A stretch of DNA of 20,938 bases, taken from NCBI GenBank assembly GCA_035555315.1, contig DATMGU010000036.1, forward strand, positions 1 to 20,938. The letters are read 5' to 3'. Made by a program: the position numbers and the translations under genes. This document shows, piece by piece, positions 1-8,148 of the stretch; within the stretch, counting starts at the first letter, position 1, and each line of letters starts with the position of its first letter. This DNA comes from DATMGU01 sp035555315 (GTDB lineage: Bacteria > Pseudomonadota > Alphaproteobacteria > ATCC43930 > CGMCC-115725). Under the pieces are notes generated by a model. That model had not been told where the DNA came from. It saw only the letters and a program-made list of their open reading frames with translations, and did not search any database.

Positions 1-204
1 ACGGCGGAGATCGCGCGCAACGTGCAGGAGGTGGCGATGGCCGCCAACCAGATCTCGGCCAGCATCAGCGATGTCGGCCAATCGGTGGACCAGGCGAGCC
101 AGGTCGCCGGCGAGGTCCGCGAGGCCGCCGAACTGATGGGCTCCGAGGCCGATACCCTCAAGGGCGATGTCGCAGGCTTCCTCGGCGGTATCAGGGCGGC
201 GTGA
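1..204 (+). CDS. Methyl-accepting chemotaxis protein, C-terminal end (partial)
   Basis: The window opens inside a reading frame whose last 67 residues are a heptad-like, Ala/Glu/Val-rich helix of the kind found at the C-terminal end of chemoreceptor signalling domains. It includes the stretch IARNVQEVAMAANQISASI and a QSVDQASQVAGEV helix, and it ends FLGGIRAA followed by TGA. In such receptors this cytoplasmic coiled coil contacts CheA and CheW, and adaptation methylation sites lie on it. The ligand domain and membrane segments are outside the window, so the ligand cannot be inferred. The nearest alternative is another protein carrying an MCP signal domain, such as a soluble heme sensor receptor. 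Confidence 0.75.
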   Translation, partial: TAEIARNVQEVAMAANQISASISDVGQSVDQASQVAGEVREAAELMGSEADTLKGDVAGFLGGIRAA

Positions 205-308
205 GCCGCTGGTACGATCAGGGCGGCGTGACACCGTCGGCACGCTAAGCACCTGTTAACCCTCGCCCGCCATGGTGGGGGAATTGCCACTTTGGGAGTG
301 GTGCGCCG

Positions 309-548
309 ATGAGCGACCTCAGCCAACTCGACCTGTCGAACCTGACGTTGAAACAAATGACCGCCGACCAGAAGGCCGAAATGAAGCGCCGGCTGGACGT
401 ATTCGTCCGCTCGCTGACCGTGGCGAAGGTCCAGGTGGCCGCCGCCGGGCCGAAGAAGCCGGCGAAATGGATCCCGGGCACCACGGACAAGGGTGCCAAA
501 AGCAAGAAGGAGAGCCGGGTGGCTCTCCCTCCTTCTAGACGGCCCTGA
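309..548 (+). CDS. Small basic hypothetical protein (79 aa)
   Basis: This is a short ORF starting MSDLSQLDLSNLTLKQM, with a GGGAG ribosome-binding site about ten bases upstream of the ATG. The first 50 residues look like two amphipathic helices; the tail is Lys/Pro-rich (GPKKPAKWIPGTTDKGAKSKKES). The last twelve or so codons run through a GC-rich hairpin at 509-528 that probably serves as a transcription terminator, so the C-terminus is unusual. I do not recognise a domain. It stands alone between the chemoreceptor gene and the convergent hslU. Codon use in the first two thirds is host-like, which supports it being real. Confidence 0.55.
   Translation: MSDLSQLDLSNLTLKQMTADQKAEMKRRLDVFVRSLTVAKVQVAAAGPKKPAKWIPGTTDKGAKSKKESRVALPPSRRP
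509..528. terminator. Hairpin between convergent genes (8-bp stem, 4-nt loop)
   Basis: GGAGAGCC and GGCTCTCC form a perfect 8-bp stem around the loop GGGT, followed on the plus strand by CTCCTTCT. It lies between the small plus-strand ORF and the end of hslU, and could stop transcription from either side. It overlaps the 3' codons of the small ORF. There is no long U-tract, so efficiency is uncertain. Confidence 0.45.
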
Positions 549-556
549 TTGACTCG

Positions 557-1906
557 CTAAAGAATGAACTTCGACAGGTCGGTGTTCTTCGCGAGCGCGC
601 CGACATGGTCGCGGACATAGGCGCGATCGATGGTGATGACCGTATTGGGCGACTGATCGGAGGCCGAGAAGCTGATCCCTTCGAGCAGCCGCTCCAGCAC
701 CGTATGCAGCCGGCGCGCGCCGATATTCTCGATCGAGGTATTGATCTCGACGGCCAGAGTGGCCAGCTCGTCGATGCCGTCCTCGCGGAAATCCAGCGTC
801 ACGCTTTCGGTTTCCAGCAGCGCCACATACTGCTTGATCAGGCTGGCCTCGGGCTCGGTCAGGATCCGCTTGAAATCATCGATGCTGAGCGCCTTGAGCT
901 CGACCCGGATCGGCAGCCGGCCTTGCAGCTCGGGCAAGAGATCGGCGGGCTTGGCGAGGTGGAAGGCGCCCGACGCGATGAACAGGATATGGTCGGTCTT
1001 GACCGGTCCATGCTTGGTCGCGACCGTGGTGCCCTCGATCAGCGGCAGCAAGTCGCGCTGCACGCCCTCGCGGCTGACATCGCCGCCGGACCGTTCTGAC
1101 CGGGCGCAGATCTTGTCGATCTCGTCGATGAACACGATACCGTTCTGCTCGGCCGCATGGATCGCCTCGCGCATCACCCGCTCGCTATCCAGCAGGGCGT
1201 CGCTCTCCTCGGCCAATAGCACGGCGTAGCTGTCCGCCACCGTCAGCTTCTTCGTCTTGGTCCGGCCGCCGAACGCCTTGCCGAACATTTCGCCCAGATT
1301 GAGCATGCCCATCTGCGCGCCGGGCATGCCCGGGATCTCGAAGGTCGGCATCTGGCCGGCGCCGCTGTCGCTTACCTGGATCTCGATCTCCCGGTCGTTC
1401 AGCGACCCCTCCCGCAACATCTTGCGGAACTTCGACCGCGTATCGGCCGCGGCACTGGAGCCGACCAGCGCATCGAGCACCCGCTCCTCGGCATTGAGTT
1501 CGGCCTTGGGCACCACCTCCTTGCGCAGCCGCTCGCGCGTCATGGCGAGGGAGATCTCGGTGAGGTCGCGGATAATCTGCTCCACATCGCGGCCGACATA
1601 GCCGACCTCGGTGAATTTGGTGGCCTCGACCTTGATGAACGGCGCTTGGGCGAGCTTCGCCAGGCGGCGGGCGATCTCGGTCTTGCCGACGCCGGTCGGG
1701 CCGATCATCAGGATGTTCTTGGGTTGAACCTCCTCGCGCAGCGCCTCGGGCAATTGCTGACGGCGCCAACGGTTGCGCAGGGCGATGGCGACCGCGCGCT
1801 TGGCATCGTTCTGGCCGATGATGAACCGGTCGAGTTCCGAGACGATCTCGCGCGGGCTGAACGAGGCAGTGGAGCCGGTCGAAGACGTGATGTTGAGTGT
1901 GGTCAT
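557..1906 (-). CDS. hslU: ATP-dependent protease ATPase subunit HslU
   Basis: This is the AAA+ unfoldase of the HslUV (ClpYQ) cytosolic protease; it unfolds substrates with ATP and feeds them to HslV. The 449-residue product has the Walker A motif GPTGVGKT at 69-76, the pore-loop GYVG at about 102-105, a divergent I-domain at roughly 110-240, Walker B IVFIDEID at 257-264, and the C-terminal tail DLSKFIL that inserts into HslV. The length is slightly above the usual 435-445 because of a short Ser/Thr-rich N-terminal extension. Its ATG overlaps the hslV stop region by 4 bp, so the two are translationally coupled in one operon. Nothing is missing and the assignment is firm. Confidence 0.98.
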   Translation of the reverse strand: MTTLNITSSTGSTASFSPREIVSELDRFIIGQNDAKRAVAIALRNRWRRQQLPEALREEVQPKNILMIGPTGVGKTEIARRLAKLAQAPFIKVEATKFTEVGYVGRDVEQIIRDLTEISLAMTRERLRKEVVPKAELNAEERVLDALVGSSAAADTRSKFRKMLREGSLNDREIEIQVSDSGAGQMPTFEIPGMPGAQMGMLNLGEMFGKAFGGRTKTKKLTVADSYAVLLAEESDALLDSERVMREAIHAAEQNGIVFIDEIDKICARSERSGGDVSREGVQRDLLPLIEGTTVATKHGPVKTDHILFIASGAFHLAKPADLLPELQGRLPIRVELKALSIDDFKRILTEPEASLIKQYVALLETESVTLDFREDGIDELATLAVEINTSIENIGARRLHTVLERLLEGISFSASDQSPNTVITIDRAYVRDHVGALAKNTDLSKFIL

Positions 1907-2451
1907 AGCGTTTCGATCAAAACTTTATCGTTGGTGTAGACACAGATGCCGGCGGCGACCGCCATCGCTTTTCGGGCGATCGTCTCGGCATCCAGCCCGT
2001 CGACATCGATCAGTGCGCGCGCCGCGGCCAGCGCATAGCCGCCGCCGGAGCCGATGCCGATGATGCTGTCCTCCGGCTCCAAGACGTCGCCGTTACCGGA
2101 CAGGATCAGCGAGACGGAGCTGTCGGCGACCGCCATCATCGCTTCCAGCCGCCGCAGATAGCGGTCGGTCCGCCAATCCTTGGCGAGCTCGACGCAGGCG
2201 CGGGTCAAATGGCCGGCATGTTGTTCCAGCTTGCCTTCCAGCCGTTCGAACAGGGTGATCGCGTCGGCGGTGGCGCCGGCGAAACCGGCGATGACGCTGC
2301 CATCGCCTAGCCGGCGCACCTTGCGCGCGTTGGATTTGACGATGGTCTGGCCCATCGAGACCTGGCCGTCGCCGGCCAGGACGACGCGCCCGTCCTTGCG
2401 CAGACAAAGGATGGTCGTGCCATGCCAACCGATCGGATCGTGTTGTGTCAT
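1903..2451 (-). CDS. hslV: ATP-dependent protease peptidase subunit HslV
   Basis: This is the proteasome-beta-like threonine peptidase of the HslUV complex. The 182-residue precursor has a short propeptide ending WHG, after which Thr12 of the TTILCLRKDG segment would be the exposed N-terminal nucleophile. The family motifs AGDGQVSMGQTIVKSNARKV and GFAGATADAITLFERLE are intact, as is the C-terminal Gly-rich IGSGGGYALAAARAL helix region. An AAGG ribosome-binding site sits five bases before the ATG. It is the first gene of the hslVU operon and is divergent from hisB; the intervening region must hold promoters for both. Confidence 0.98.
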   Translation of the reverse strand: MTQHDPIGWHGTTILCLRKDGRVVLAGDGQVSMGQTIVKSNARKVRRLGDGSVIAGFAGATADAITLFERLEGKLEQHAGHLTRACVELAKDWRTDRYLRRLEAMMAVADSSVSLILSGNGDVLEPEDSIIGIGSGGGYALAAARALIDVDGLDAETIARKAMAVAAGICVYTNDKVLIETL

Positions 2452-2687
2452 CTTAACCTTGAGGTGGAGAGGTGCCGGATCAGCCGTTCGAGGCGCCGGT
2501 CACCCGGAAAGGAAACTTCCTGCGATGTGGGGCAGCCGGAAGCGAAGATCAAGCACCTCGGATAGACGGCCAGCTATCGAACCAAACCGCCAGCCCCAGC
2601 GGAAACCGCACTGGATAAGCCACCGCCTTCTTGATAGAACGCGACGGCGCATCGGAACGGACCAATGTGCTGAGCAGGAGCGGCCGC
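2452..2687. other. Divergent intergenic region hslV / hisB
   Basis: This 236-bp stretch separates the starts of hslV (minus) and hisB (plus) and must carry both promoters. I could not pick out convincing -35/-10 pairs, a his leader peptide or an attenuator hairpin. The hisB reading frame stays open upstream to 2631, but the well-placed GGAG at 2677-2680 favours the ATG at 2688. Confidence 0.5.
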
Positions 2688-3275
2688 ATGCGCCAGGCAA
2701 GCGTCGAGCGCACTACCAAGGAAACCCAGATCCAGGTGACCGTCGCCCTCGACGGCACCGGCCGCTATGACGTCGCGACCGGCATCGGCTTCCTCGACCA
2801 TATGCTGGAGCAATTGGCGCGGCACAGCCTGATCGACATCACGGTCAAGGCCAAGGGCGACCTGCATATCGATTTCCACCACACCACCGAGGATACCGGC
2901 ATCGCCCTCGGCACCGCCGTCGCGAAAGCGCTGGGCGACCGCAAGGGCATCCGCCGCTATGGCGAGGCCACCATCCCGATGGACGAAACCCTGACCCGCG
3001 TGGCGCTGGATTGCTCGAACCGGCCCTATCTCGTCTGGCGGGTCGCGTTCACCCAGCCCAAGCTGGGCGAGATGGACACGGAGCTGTTCCGGGAATGGTT
3101 CCAGGGCTTCGCCCAGGCCGCCGGGCTCACCCTGCATGTCGAGAACCTTTACGGCCTCAACAATCACCATATCGTCGAATCATGCTTCAAGGGCCTGGCC
3201 CGGGCATTGCGCGCGGCGGTCGAGCTCGATCCCCGCAACGCCGGGGCGGTTCCGTCGACCAAGGGCGTGCTCTGA
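2688..3275 (+). CDS. hisB: Imidazoleglycerol-phosphate dehydratase HisB
   Basis: This enzyme dehydrates imidazole glycerol phosphate to imidazole acetol phosphate in histidine biosynthesis, using a di-manganese centre. The 195-residue product carries both hallmark metal-binding repeats: HHTTED at 64-69 and HHIVES at 160-165. FLDHMLEQLARHS and DETLTRVALD are also conserved. The length matches monofunctional bacterial HisB; there is no fused HisB-type phosphatase domain. I chose the ATG at 2688 because GGAG lies eight bases upstream and homologues begin close to RxASVERxTKET; the frame is open to 2631, which would give an extended N-terminus. It is the first gene of the plus-strand histidine cluster. 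Confidence 0.97.
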   Translation: MRQASVERTTKETQIQVTVALDGTGRYDVATGIGFLDHMLEQLARHSLIDITVKAKGDLHIDFHHTTEDTGIALGTAVAKALGDRKGIRRYGEATIPMDETLTRVALDCSNRPYLVWRVAFTQPKLGEMDTELFREWFQGFAQAAGLTLHVENLYGLNNHHIVESCFKGLARALRAAVELDPRNAGAVPSTKGVL

Positions 3276-3311
3276 CCGGGTGATTGGTCCCTCGGGGCTC
3301 AGGATTTCATC

Positions 3312-3974
3312 ATGCAACGCTGCGTCATCATCGATTACGGATCGGGCAATCTCCGCTCGGCGGCGAAAGCCTTCGAACGGGCGGCCACCGAGGCCGAGCT
3401 CGATGTCGAGATCCTCGTTTCGAGCGACGTGGCGGTGGTGCGTCAGGCGGATCGCCTGGTGCTGCCCGGCGTCGGCGCCTTCGCGGATTGCCGCCACGGT
3501 CTCGACACGGTGCCGGGGCTGGTCGAGGCGTTGGAGCAGCGCGCCCGGCGCGACGCCGTGCCGTTCCTCGGCATCTGCGTCGGCATGCAGCTGCTCGCCG
3601 AGCGCGGTCTGGAATTCGTCACCTCGACCGGCCTCGGTTGGATCGAGGGCGACGTCGTCGCGATCGATCCAGTACAAGCGGGGGACGAACCGCTCAAAGT
3701 GCCGCATATGGGCTGGAACGATTTAGTGATCGACCCTGAACAACCCGGCCATCCGGTGCTGGCGGGGATCGAGACCGGCATGCATGCCTATTTCGTCCAC
3801 AGCTATCATGTCGCTGTGACCCGCGTCACCGATCGGTTGGCCTTCGTCGAGTATGGTAGCCCGATCGCCGCGGTGATCGGGCGCGACAACGTCATCGGCA
3901 CGCAATTCCATCCGGAAAAGAGCCAGGCGACGGGGTTGCGGCTGATCGGCAATTTCCTGAGATGGGTCCCATGA
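3312..3974 (+). CDS. hisH: Imidazole glycerol phosphate synthase, glutaminase subunit HisH
   Basis: This is the class I glutamine amidotransferase subunit that supplies ammonia to HisF for closing the imidazole ring. The 220-residue protein has the nucleophile elbow LGICVGMQLL with Cys89, and the catalytic His200 and Glu202 in QFHPEKSQ. The oxyanion-strand region LPGVGAF is also present. It works as a heterodimer with the hisF product encoded 1.4 kb downstream; the two genes are separated here by an acetyltransferase gene and hisA. The catalytic triad and length are complete. Confidence 0.97.
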   Translation: MQRCVIIDYGSGNLRSAAKAFERAATEAELDVEILVSSDVAVVRQADRLVLPGVGAFADCRHGLDTVPGLVEALEQRARRDAVPFLGICVGMQLLAERGLEFVTSTGLGWIEGDVVAIDPVQAGDEPLKVPHMGWNDLVIDPEQPGHPVLAGIETGMHAYFVHSYHVAVTRVTDRLAFVEYGSPIAAVIGRDNVIGTQFHPEKSQATGLRLIGNFLRWVP

Positions 3975-3984
3975 GTTATTTGGC

Positions 3985-4590
3985 TTGGGCGATTTGAAGC
4001 CGACGACGTCGGTCGAGCGGCTGACCGGGTTCCGGCGCGGCGATCTCGACGATCTGTGCGATGCGACGGAGGCCGCGATCGGCGCCGGCGGCGGGTTCGG
4101 CTGGGTGACCGTGCCGAGCCGCGATCTACTGGAGGCCTATTGGAAGGGCGTCCTGATGGTGCCCGAGCGGCAGCTTTTCGTCGGCCGGCTCGACGGCGTG
4201 ATCGCGGCCTCGGCCCAGTTGGTCCGCCCGTCGCGGCATAACGAGGCGCAGCACTTCACTGCCCAGCTGCAGACCAGCTTCGTCGCCCCCTGGGCGCGCG
4301 GCCACGGCCTGGCCAAGGCGATCACCCTGGCGGTCGAGGAGGCGGCCCTGCTGAGCGGCGTCGCCCTCCTGAACCTCGACATCCGTGACACGCTGACCCC
4401 GGCGATCGCGCTCTACGAGGCGCTGGGCTATATCCGCTGGGCGGAGCATCCGTTTTATGCACTGATCGATGGACGGCCGGTGCGCGGCCTCTACTACTAT
4501 AAAGTGCTGGATGCCGGGCTTGAGGGACTTAAACTAGATCAATCCGGCCATCGCCAATCGAGTGGCCGGCCGATGGAGCGCCTGTCGTGA
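3985..4590 (+). CDS. GNAT-family N-acetyltransferase inside the his cluster
   Basis: This is a 201-residue protein with the GNAT fold pattern: a central strand and acetyl-CoA loop around FVAPWARGHGLAKAITLAVE (the R/Q-x-x-G-x-G/A motif) at about 93-112, then a strand LLNLDIRDT and the C-terminal motif AIALYEALGYIRW typical of acetyltransferases. The substrate is unknown. It lies between hisH and hisA and its TGA overlaps the hisA GTG, so it is co-translated with histidine enzymes, but no histidine step needs an acetyltransferase. The start is uncertain: no ATG is in frame near the hisH stop, and TTG at 3985 is the best candidate. The last 25 residues (KLDQSGHRQSSGRPMERLS region) are low complexity. 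Confidence 0.82.
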   Translation: MGDLKPTTSVERLTGFRRGDLDDLCDATEAAIGAGGGFGWVTVPSRDLLEAYWKGVLMVPERQLFVGRLDGVIAASAQLVRPSRHNEAQHFTAQLQTSFVAPWARGHGLAKAITLAVEEAALLSGVALLNLDIRDTLTPAIALYEALGYIRWAEHPFYALIDGRPVRGLYYYKVLDAGLEGLKLDQSGHRQSSGRPMERLS

Positions 4591-5375
4591 TTCTGTACCC
4601 CGCCATCGATCTCAAGGACGGCCAATGCGTGCGGCTGCTGCGCGGCGACATGGCGGCGGCCACGGTGTTTTCCAGCGCGCCCGCCGATCAGGCTCGTAAG
4701 TTCGAGGCCTCGGGCTTCCAATGGCTGCATCTCGTCGATCTCAACGGCGCCTTCGCCGGCCAGCCGGTCAATGGCGACGCGGTGTCGGCGATCCTTGCGA
4801 CCGTTGCCATCCCGTGCCAATTGGGCGGCGGCATCCGCGACTTGGCGACCATCGATTTCTGGCTCACCCGTGGCTTGAACCGGGTCATCCTCGGCACCGT
4901 GGCGCTGACCGATCCGGAACTGGTGCGCGAGGCGTGCCGCCGTTATCCGGGCCGCATCGTCGTCGGCATCGACGCGCGCAAGGGCCTGGTCGCGATCGAG
5001 GGTTGGGCGCGTACCTCGACGGTGCGGGCGCTCGATCTGGCGTTGCGCTTCGAGGATGCCGGGGCGGCGGCCATCGTCTACACCGATATCGATCGCGACG
5101 GCGCCATGGGTGGGGTCAATGTCGAGGCGACGGCCGATCTCGCCATGGCGCTGACCACCCCGGTGATCGCGTCCGGCGGGGTCGCCTCGATCGCCGATCT
5201 GCGCATGCTGAAGGCGGTCGAATCCACCGGCATCGCGGGGGTGATCTGCGGCCGGGCGCTCTATGACGGTCGGGTCGATCCCGCCGCGGCCCTGGCATTG
5301 TTGAGCGCCCCGGGCGATGGGCCGGCCGCACCAGAGTCCAAAGCACGGGGCTCCAAGGAAGCGGGGCCGGTCTGA
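4587..5375 (+). CDS. hisA: ProFAR isomerase HisA
   Basis: This (beta/alpha)8-barrel enzyme performs the Amadori isomerisation of ProFAR to PRFAR. The 262-residue product starts with GTG (MILYPAIDLKDGQCVRL, acid/base Asp8) and contains the two half-barrel phosphate motifs GGGIRD and ASGGVAS, and the second catalytic Asp in VYTDIDRDGAMGG. It is about 15-20 residues longer than typical because of a Gly/Ala/Pro-rich tail after LLSAPGDG. The GTG overlaps the preceding acetyltransferase stop, and its own TGA overlaps the hisF ATG, so three genes are translationally coupled. Confidence 0.97.
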   Translation: MILYPAIDLKDGQCVRLLRGDMAAATVFSSAPADQARKFEASGFQWLHLVDLNGAFAGQPVNGDAVSAILATVAIPCQLGGGIRDLATIDFWLTRGLNRVILGTVALTDPELVREACRRYPGRIVVGIDARKGLVAIEGWARTSTVRALDLALRFEDAGAAAIVYTDIDRDGAMGGVNVEATADLAMALTTPVIASGGVASIADLRMLKAVESTGIAGVICGRALYDGRVDPAAALALLSAPGDGPAAPESKARGSKEAGPV

Positions 5376-6145
5376 TGCTGAAACGCCGGATCATCCCCTG
5401 CCTCGACGTCAAGGACGGCCGGGTCGTCAAGGGTGTCAACTTCGTCGATCTCGTCGATGCCGGCGATCCGGTCGAACAGGCACGGATCTATGACCGGGCC
5501 GGTGCCGACGAGCTGTGCTTTCTCGACATCACGGCCAGCGCTGAGGATCGCGATACTCTCTACGATGTGGTCAGCCGCACCGCCGAGCAGTGTTTCATGC
5601 CGCTGACCGTGGGCGGCGGCGTGCGCCGGGTCGAGGATATCCGCCGGCTGCTGCTCGCCGGGGCCGATAAGGTCTCGATCAATACCGCCGCCGTGACCCG
5701 GCCGGAATTCGTGCGCGAGGCGGCCGAGAAATTCGGCGCGCAATGCGTCGTCGTGGCGATCGACGTGAAATCCATCGGCCCCGACGCCGCCGGTCGGCCG
5801 CGCTGGGCGGTGTTCACCCATGGCGGGCGGCGCGAGACCGGGCTCGACGCGATCGACTGGGCGCGGCGCATGGCCGAATACGGCGCCGGCGAGATCCTGC
5901 TGACCTCGATGGACCGGGACGGCACCAAATCCGGCTTCGACCTGGGCCTCACCCGCGCGGTCGCCGACGCGGTGCCGGTGCCGGTCATCGCCTCGGGCGG
6001 GGTCGGCACGCTGGATGACCTGGTCGACGGCATCCGCGAGGGCCATGCCTCGGCGGTGCTGGCCGCCTCGATCTTCCATTTCGGTACTTTCACCATCGCC
6101 CAGGCGAAGCAGCGATTGCACGAGGCGGGCATTCCCGTCCGGTGA
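5375..6145 (+). CDS. hisF: Imidazole glycerol phosphate synthase, cyclase subunit HisF
   Basis: This barrel enzyme uses ammonia from HisH to convert PRFAR to imidazole glycerol phosphate and AICAR. In its 256 residues, CLDVKDGRVVKGVNF supplies catalytic Asp11 and VVVAIDVKS supplies the second catalytic Asp near 130. GGGVR and ASGGVGT are the phosphate-binding loops. The TGATG overlap with hisA gives translational coupling. The length and motifs are typical. Confidence 0.98.
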   Translation: MLKRRIIPCLDVKDGRVVKGVNFVDLVDAGDPVEQARIYDRAGADELCFLDITASAEDRDTLYDVVSRTAEQCFMPLTVGGGVRRVEDIRRLLLAGADKVSINTAAVTRPEFVREAAEKFGAQCVVVAIDVKSIGPDAAGRPRWAVFTHGGRRETGLDAIDWARRMAEYGAGEILLTSMDRDGTKSGFDLGLTRAVADAVPVPVIASGGVGTLDDLVDGIREGHASAVLAASIFHFGTFTIAQAKQRLHEAGIPVR

Positions 6146-6224
6146 GTGCCCCCGAATGCCGCGCGCGATCTGTCAAAAAAATTTCATAGGGGCCGCGCGG
6201 CCGATCGCCTAGCATTGGAGTGAC

Positions 6225-6572
6225 ATGCCTAAATCCACCGCGCCCGCGAGTGCCGACCCGTCATCCGACCCGCTCAGCCGCCTGTTCGCGGCGATCGAGG
6301 CGTCGCGCCATGGCGACCCGGCGAAATCCTATACCGCCAAGCTGTTTTCCCGCGGCCGCGCCAAGATTGCCCAAAAATTGGGGGAGGAAGCGGTCGAGGC
6401 GGTGATCGAGGCGGTGCGCGGCGACCGCGCGGCGCTGATCTGCGAAAGCGCCGATCTCCTCTATCACCTGATGGTCACCTGGTCCGATGCCGGGATCAAG
6501 CCGGCTGACATCTGGGCCGAACTGGCCCGGCGCGAGGGGATCAGCGGCATCGCCGAGAAGAACGCGCGCTAA
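6225..6572 (+). CDS. hisE: Phosphoribosyl-ATP diphosphatase HisE
   Basis: This enzyme hydrolyses phosphoribosyl-ATP to phosphoribosyl-AMP, the second step of histidine synthesis. The 115-residue all-helical protein carries the MazG-like metal-binding signature KLGEEAVEAVIEAV followed by CESADLLYHLMV, with the Glu and Asp residues that bind magnesium. A GGAG site lies five bases upstream of the ATG. It is separated from hisF by about 80 bp, so it may be read from the same transcript. It is the stand-alone form, not fused to HisI, so hisI must lie elsewhere. Confidence 0.96.
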   Translation: MPKSTAPASADPSSDPLSRLFAAIEASRHGDPAKSYTAKLFSRGRAKIAQKLGEEAVEAVIEAVRGDRAALICESADLLYHLMVTWSDAGIKPADIWAELARREGISGIAEKNAR

Positions 6573-6611
6573 ACCGGACGCGGTATTCCAGACAAAGATC
6601 GAGGGCGCCCG

Positions 6612-6980
6612 ATGACATACGATCCGACCAACATCTTCGCCCGCATCCTGCGCGGCGAGATCCCCTGCGCCAAGGTGTTCGAGGATGAATACGCGCTGGC
6701 GTTCCCCGATATCCATCCCCAGACGCCGACCCATCTCCTGGTGATTCCCAAGGGCGCCTATGTGTCGTTCGAGGATTTCTCCGAACAGGCCTCGGACGCG
6801 GAGATCGGCGGCTTCATCCGCGCGGTCGGCACGGTCGCCCGCGCCGCCGGCCTGGCCGAGCCCGGCTATCGTCTGCTGGCCAATCACGGCCCCCATTCGC
6901 ATCAGGAAGTGCCGCATTTCCACGTCCACATCCTGGCCGGCCGCCCGCTCGGGCCGTTGTTGGTCAAGCCTCAGACGTAG
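6612..6980 (+). CDS. HIT-family nucleotide hydrolase (HinT-like)
   Basis: This is a 122-residue histidine-triad protein. The triad HFHVHI lies at about 102-107 (His102, His104, His106), preceded by NHGPHSHQEVP, which fits the branch of the family that hydrolyses purine nucleoside phosphoramidates or dinucleotides. NIFARILRGEIPCAKVFED is the standard N-terminus. It sits 40 bp after hisE on the same strand, a linkage seen in alphaproteobacterial his clusters. Its last 17 bp overlap tail-to-tail with the metallophosphoesterase gene. The precise substrate cannot be told. Confidence 0.93.
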   Translation: MTYDPTNIFARILRGEIPCAKVFEDEYALAFPDIHPQTPTHLLVIPKGAYVSFEDFSEQASDAEIGGFIRAVGTVARAAGLAEPGYRLLANHGPHSHQEVPHFHVHILAGRPLGPLLVKPQT

Positions 6981-7473
6981 ATCTGGGCTGCCATAGCGCC
7001 GACCAAGCCACCGGCGCGAAATCCCAGACATCGACACCGACATCGATCTGCCGGGGCAGCGGCTTCAGCCGCCCATGGCTGTGGCCATGCAGGTTCAGCG
7101 CCCCTTTCCCCATGCCGCGCCAGGTGCGGAACGCGTAGTGGCACAGCACCACCAGCGTGCCGTCCAGCACCAGCTCCGCATAGGGCAGCACGCTCGCCCA
7201 GGCGGCTTGGCCGGTCGTCGCCTCGCCGTCATTGTTGCCGGTGACCAGATGTTTCTCGCCATTGAGCCCGGCCAGCAGCACTGCCACCTCCGCCGCCGAC
7301 CGGCCGATCGCGACATCCCCCAGATGCCAGACCGTATCCCCCGGCCCGACCACCCGGTTCCACCGCTCGACCATCGCCGCGTCCATCTCCGCGACCGACC
7401 CGAACGGCCGCCGATACAGCCCGCGCGCGCCGCCATGGCCGAAATGCGTGTCGGCGGTGAAGAAGAGGGTCAT
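6964..7473 (-). CDS. Calcineurin-like metallophosphoesterase
   Basis: This 169-residue phosphoesterase has the di-metal motifs in order: FTADTHFGH at the N-terminus, GDTVWHLGDVAIG, VTGNND (the GNH[D/E] motif with Asn-Asp in place of His-Asp), LCHYAFRTW and NLHGHSHGRL. These bind two divalent metals and activate water. I chose the ATG at 7471-7473 because the fold begins at MTLFFTADTH; the frame is open further upstream to 7614 but that extension is basic and low complexity. The family includes a group of small phosphoesterases of unknown substrate. It converges on the HIT gene. Confidence 0.88.
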   Translation of the reverse strand: MTLFFTADTHFGHGGARGLYRRPFGSVAEMDAAMVERWNRVVGPGDTVWHLGDVAIGRSAAEVAVLLAGLNGEKHLVTGNNDGEATTGQAAWASVLPYAELVLDGTLVVLCHYAFRTWRGMGKGALNLHGHSHGRLKPLPRQIDVGVDVWDFAPVAWSALWQPRSTSEA

Positions 7474-7516
7474 GATACGCGCATGCGGTTGGCGCCCTTC
7501 GCTTCTGTTCGCGGGG

Positions 7517-8083
7517 CTAGCGCGGCGATAGCGGGGGCCAGACCCAATCAGCCGCTGCTTGGTTTTCATGGCATAGGCAGTATTGGCCGTCTTCCCGATA
7601 GGTGAAGACGTCACCGGATTTCATGTAGAGCATCCATTGGTCATCATTGCCGCCACCGTAAGGCCAGGTCTGGATCGAGAGTTCCTGTTCGAAGTGGAAG
7701 GTCGATGTGCCTTTGGTTGGATCGACGTCGACACCCGTCAACAATCGGCCGTCGAGCTCATGGGCCGCCGCACGGATTTCGGCATTGGAGGCTTCGTTAT
7801 GCGCGATCTGTTTTATCCCTGAGAGCACGCGCCAATGGCAGCGATAGATCCAGAGGTGCCAATCTCCGCGAGGGGTCACCTGCCTGTGCGACAGCCTCGC
7901 ACGAACCTTCTCACTTGCTTCCGGCGAAGCCTTGATGGGTTCGCGGATATTAAGGTGCGGCGCCCCAAACTCCATGGTCAGGAAGCTGCCGTGACCTTTG
8001 CGAACGAACCAAGCCGGCAGGCCGATGAAAGGAGCGAAGACGCGGCGAAGCGGATCGGTATCGCCTTCCGGAAGCTCGCTCAT
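7517..8083 (-). CDS. Uncharacterised protein (188 aa)
   Basis: I do not recognise a domain. The protein is rich in Trp, His and Asp and has compact blocks such as APFIGLPAWFVRKGHGSFLTM, HLWIYRCHWRVL, and a tail GQYCLCHENQAAADWVWPP. There is no signal peptide or membrane segment, so it is probably a soluble cytoplasmic protein. The ATG at 8081-8083 is preceded by a strong ribosome-binding region (AGGAAAGGGTGGG); a TTG at 8102-8104 would add seven residues. Codon use is less GC-biased than in the his genes, and the gene marks the start of an atypical islet. A truncated regulator gene lies just upstream on the same strand. Confidence 0.72.
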   Translation of the reverse strand: MSELPEGDTDPLRRVFAPFIGLPAWFVRKGHGSFLTMEFGAPHLNIREPIKASPEASEKVRARLSHRQVTPRGDWHLWIYRCHWRVLSGIKQIAHNEASNAEIRAAAHELDGRLLTGVDVDPTKGTSTFHFEQELSIQTWPYGGGNDDQWMLYMKSGDVFTYREDGQYCLCHENQAAADWVWPPLSPR

Positions 8084-8148
8084 ATGCACCCACCCTTTCC
8101 TCAAACCCCCAAGGCACGAGTACGCCGATCCGGTTGATCGGATGCTCT

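Noticed and set aside
605..1769. Long ORFs on both strands opposite or overlapping hslU
   Set aside because: They are frame shadows of a strongly conserved hslU gene in GC-rich DNA; the translations are low-complexity Arg/Ala/Pro strings.
2452..2687. Histidine-operon leader peptide and attenuator
   Set aside because: No run of His codons and no terminator hairpin was found upstream of hisB.
5261..6132. Minus-strand ORFs over hisF up to 286 codons
   Set aside because: They are antisense to hisF, which has complete catalytic motifs, and have no matching domain or leader.
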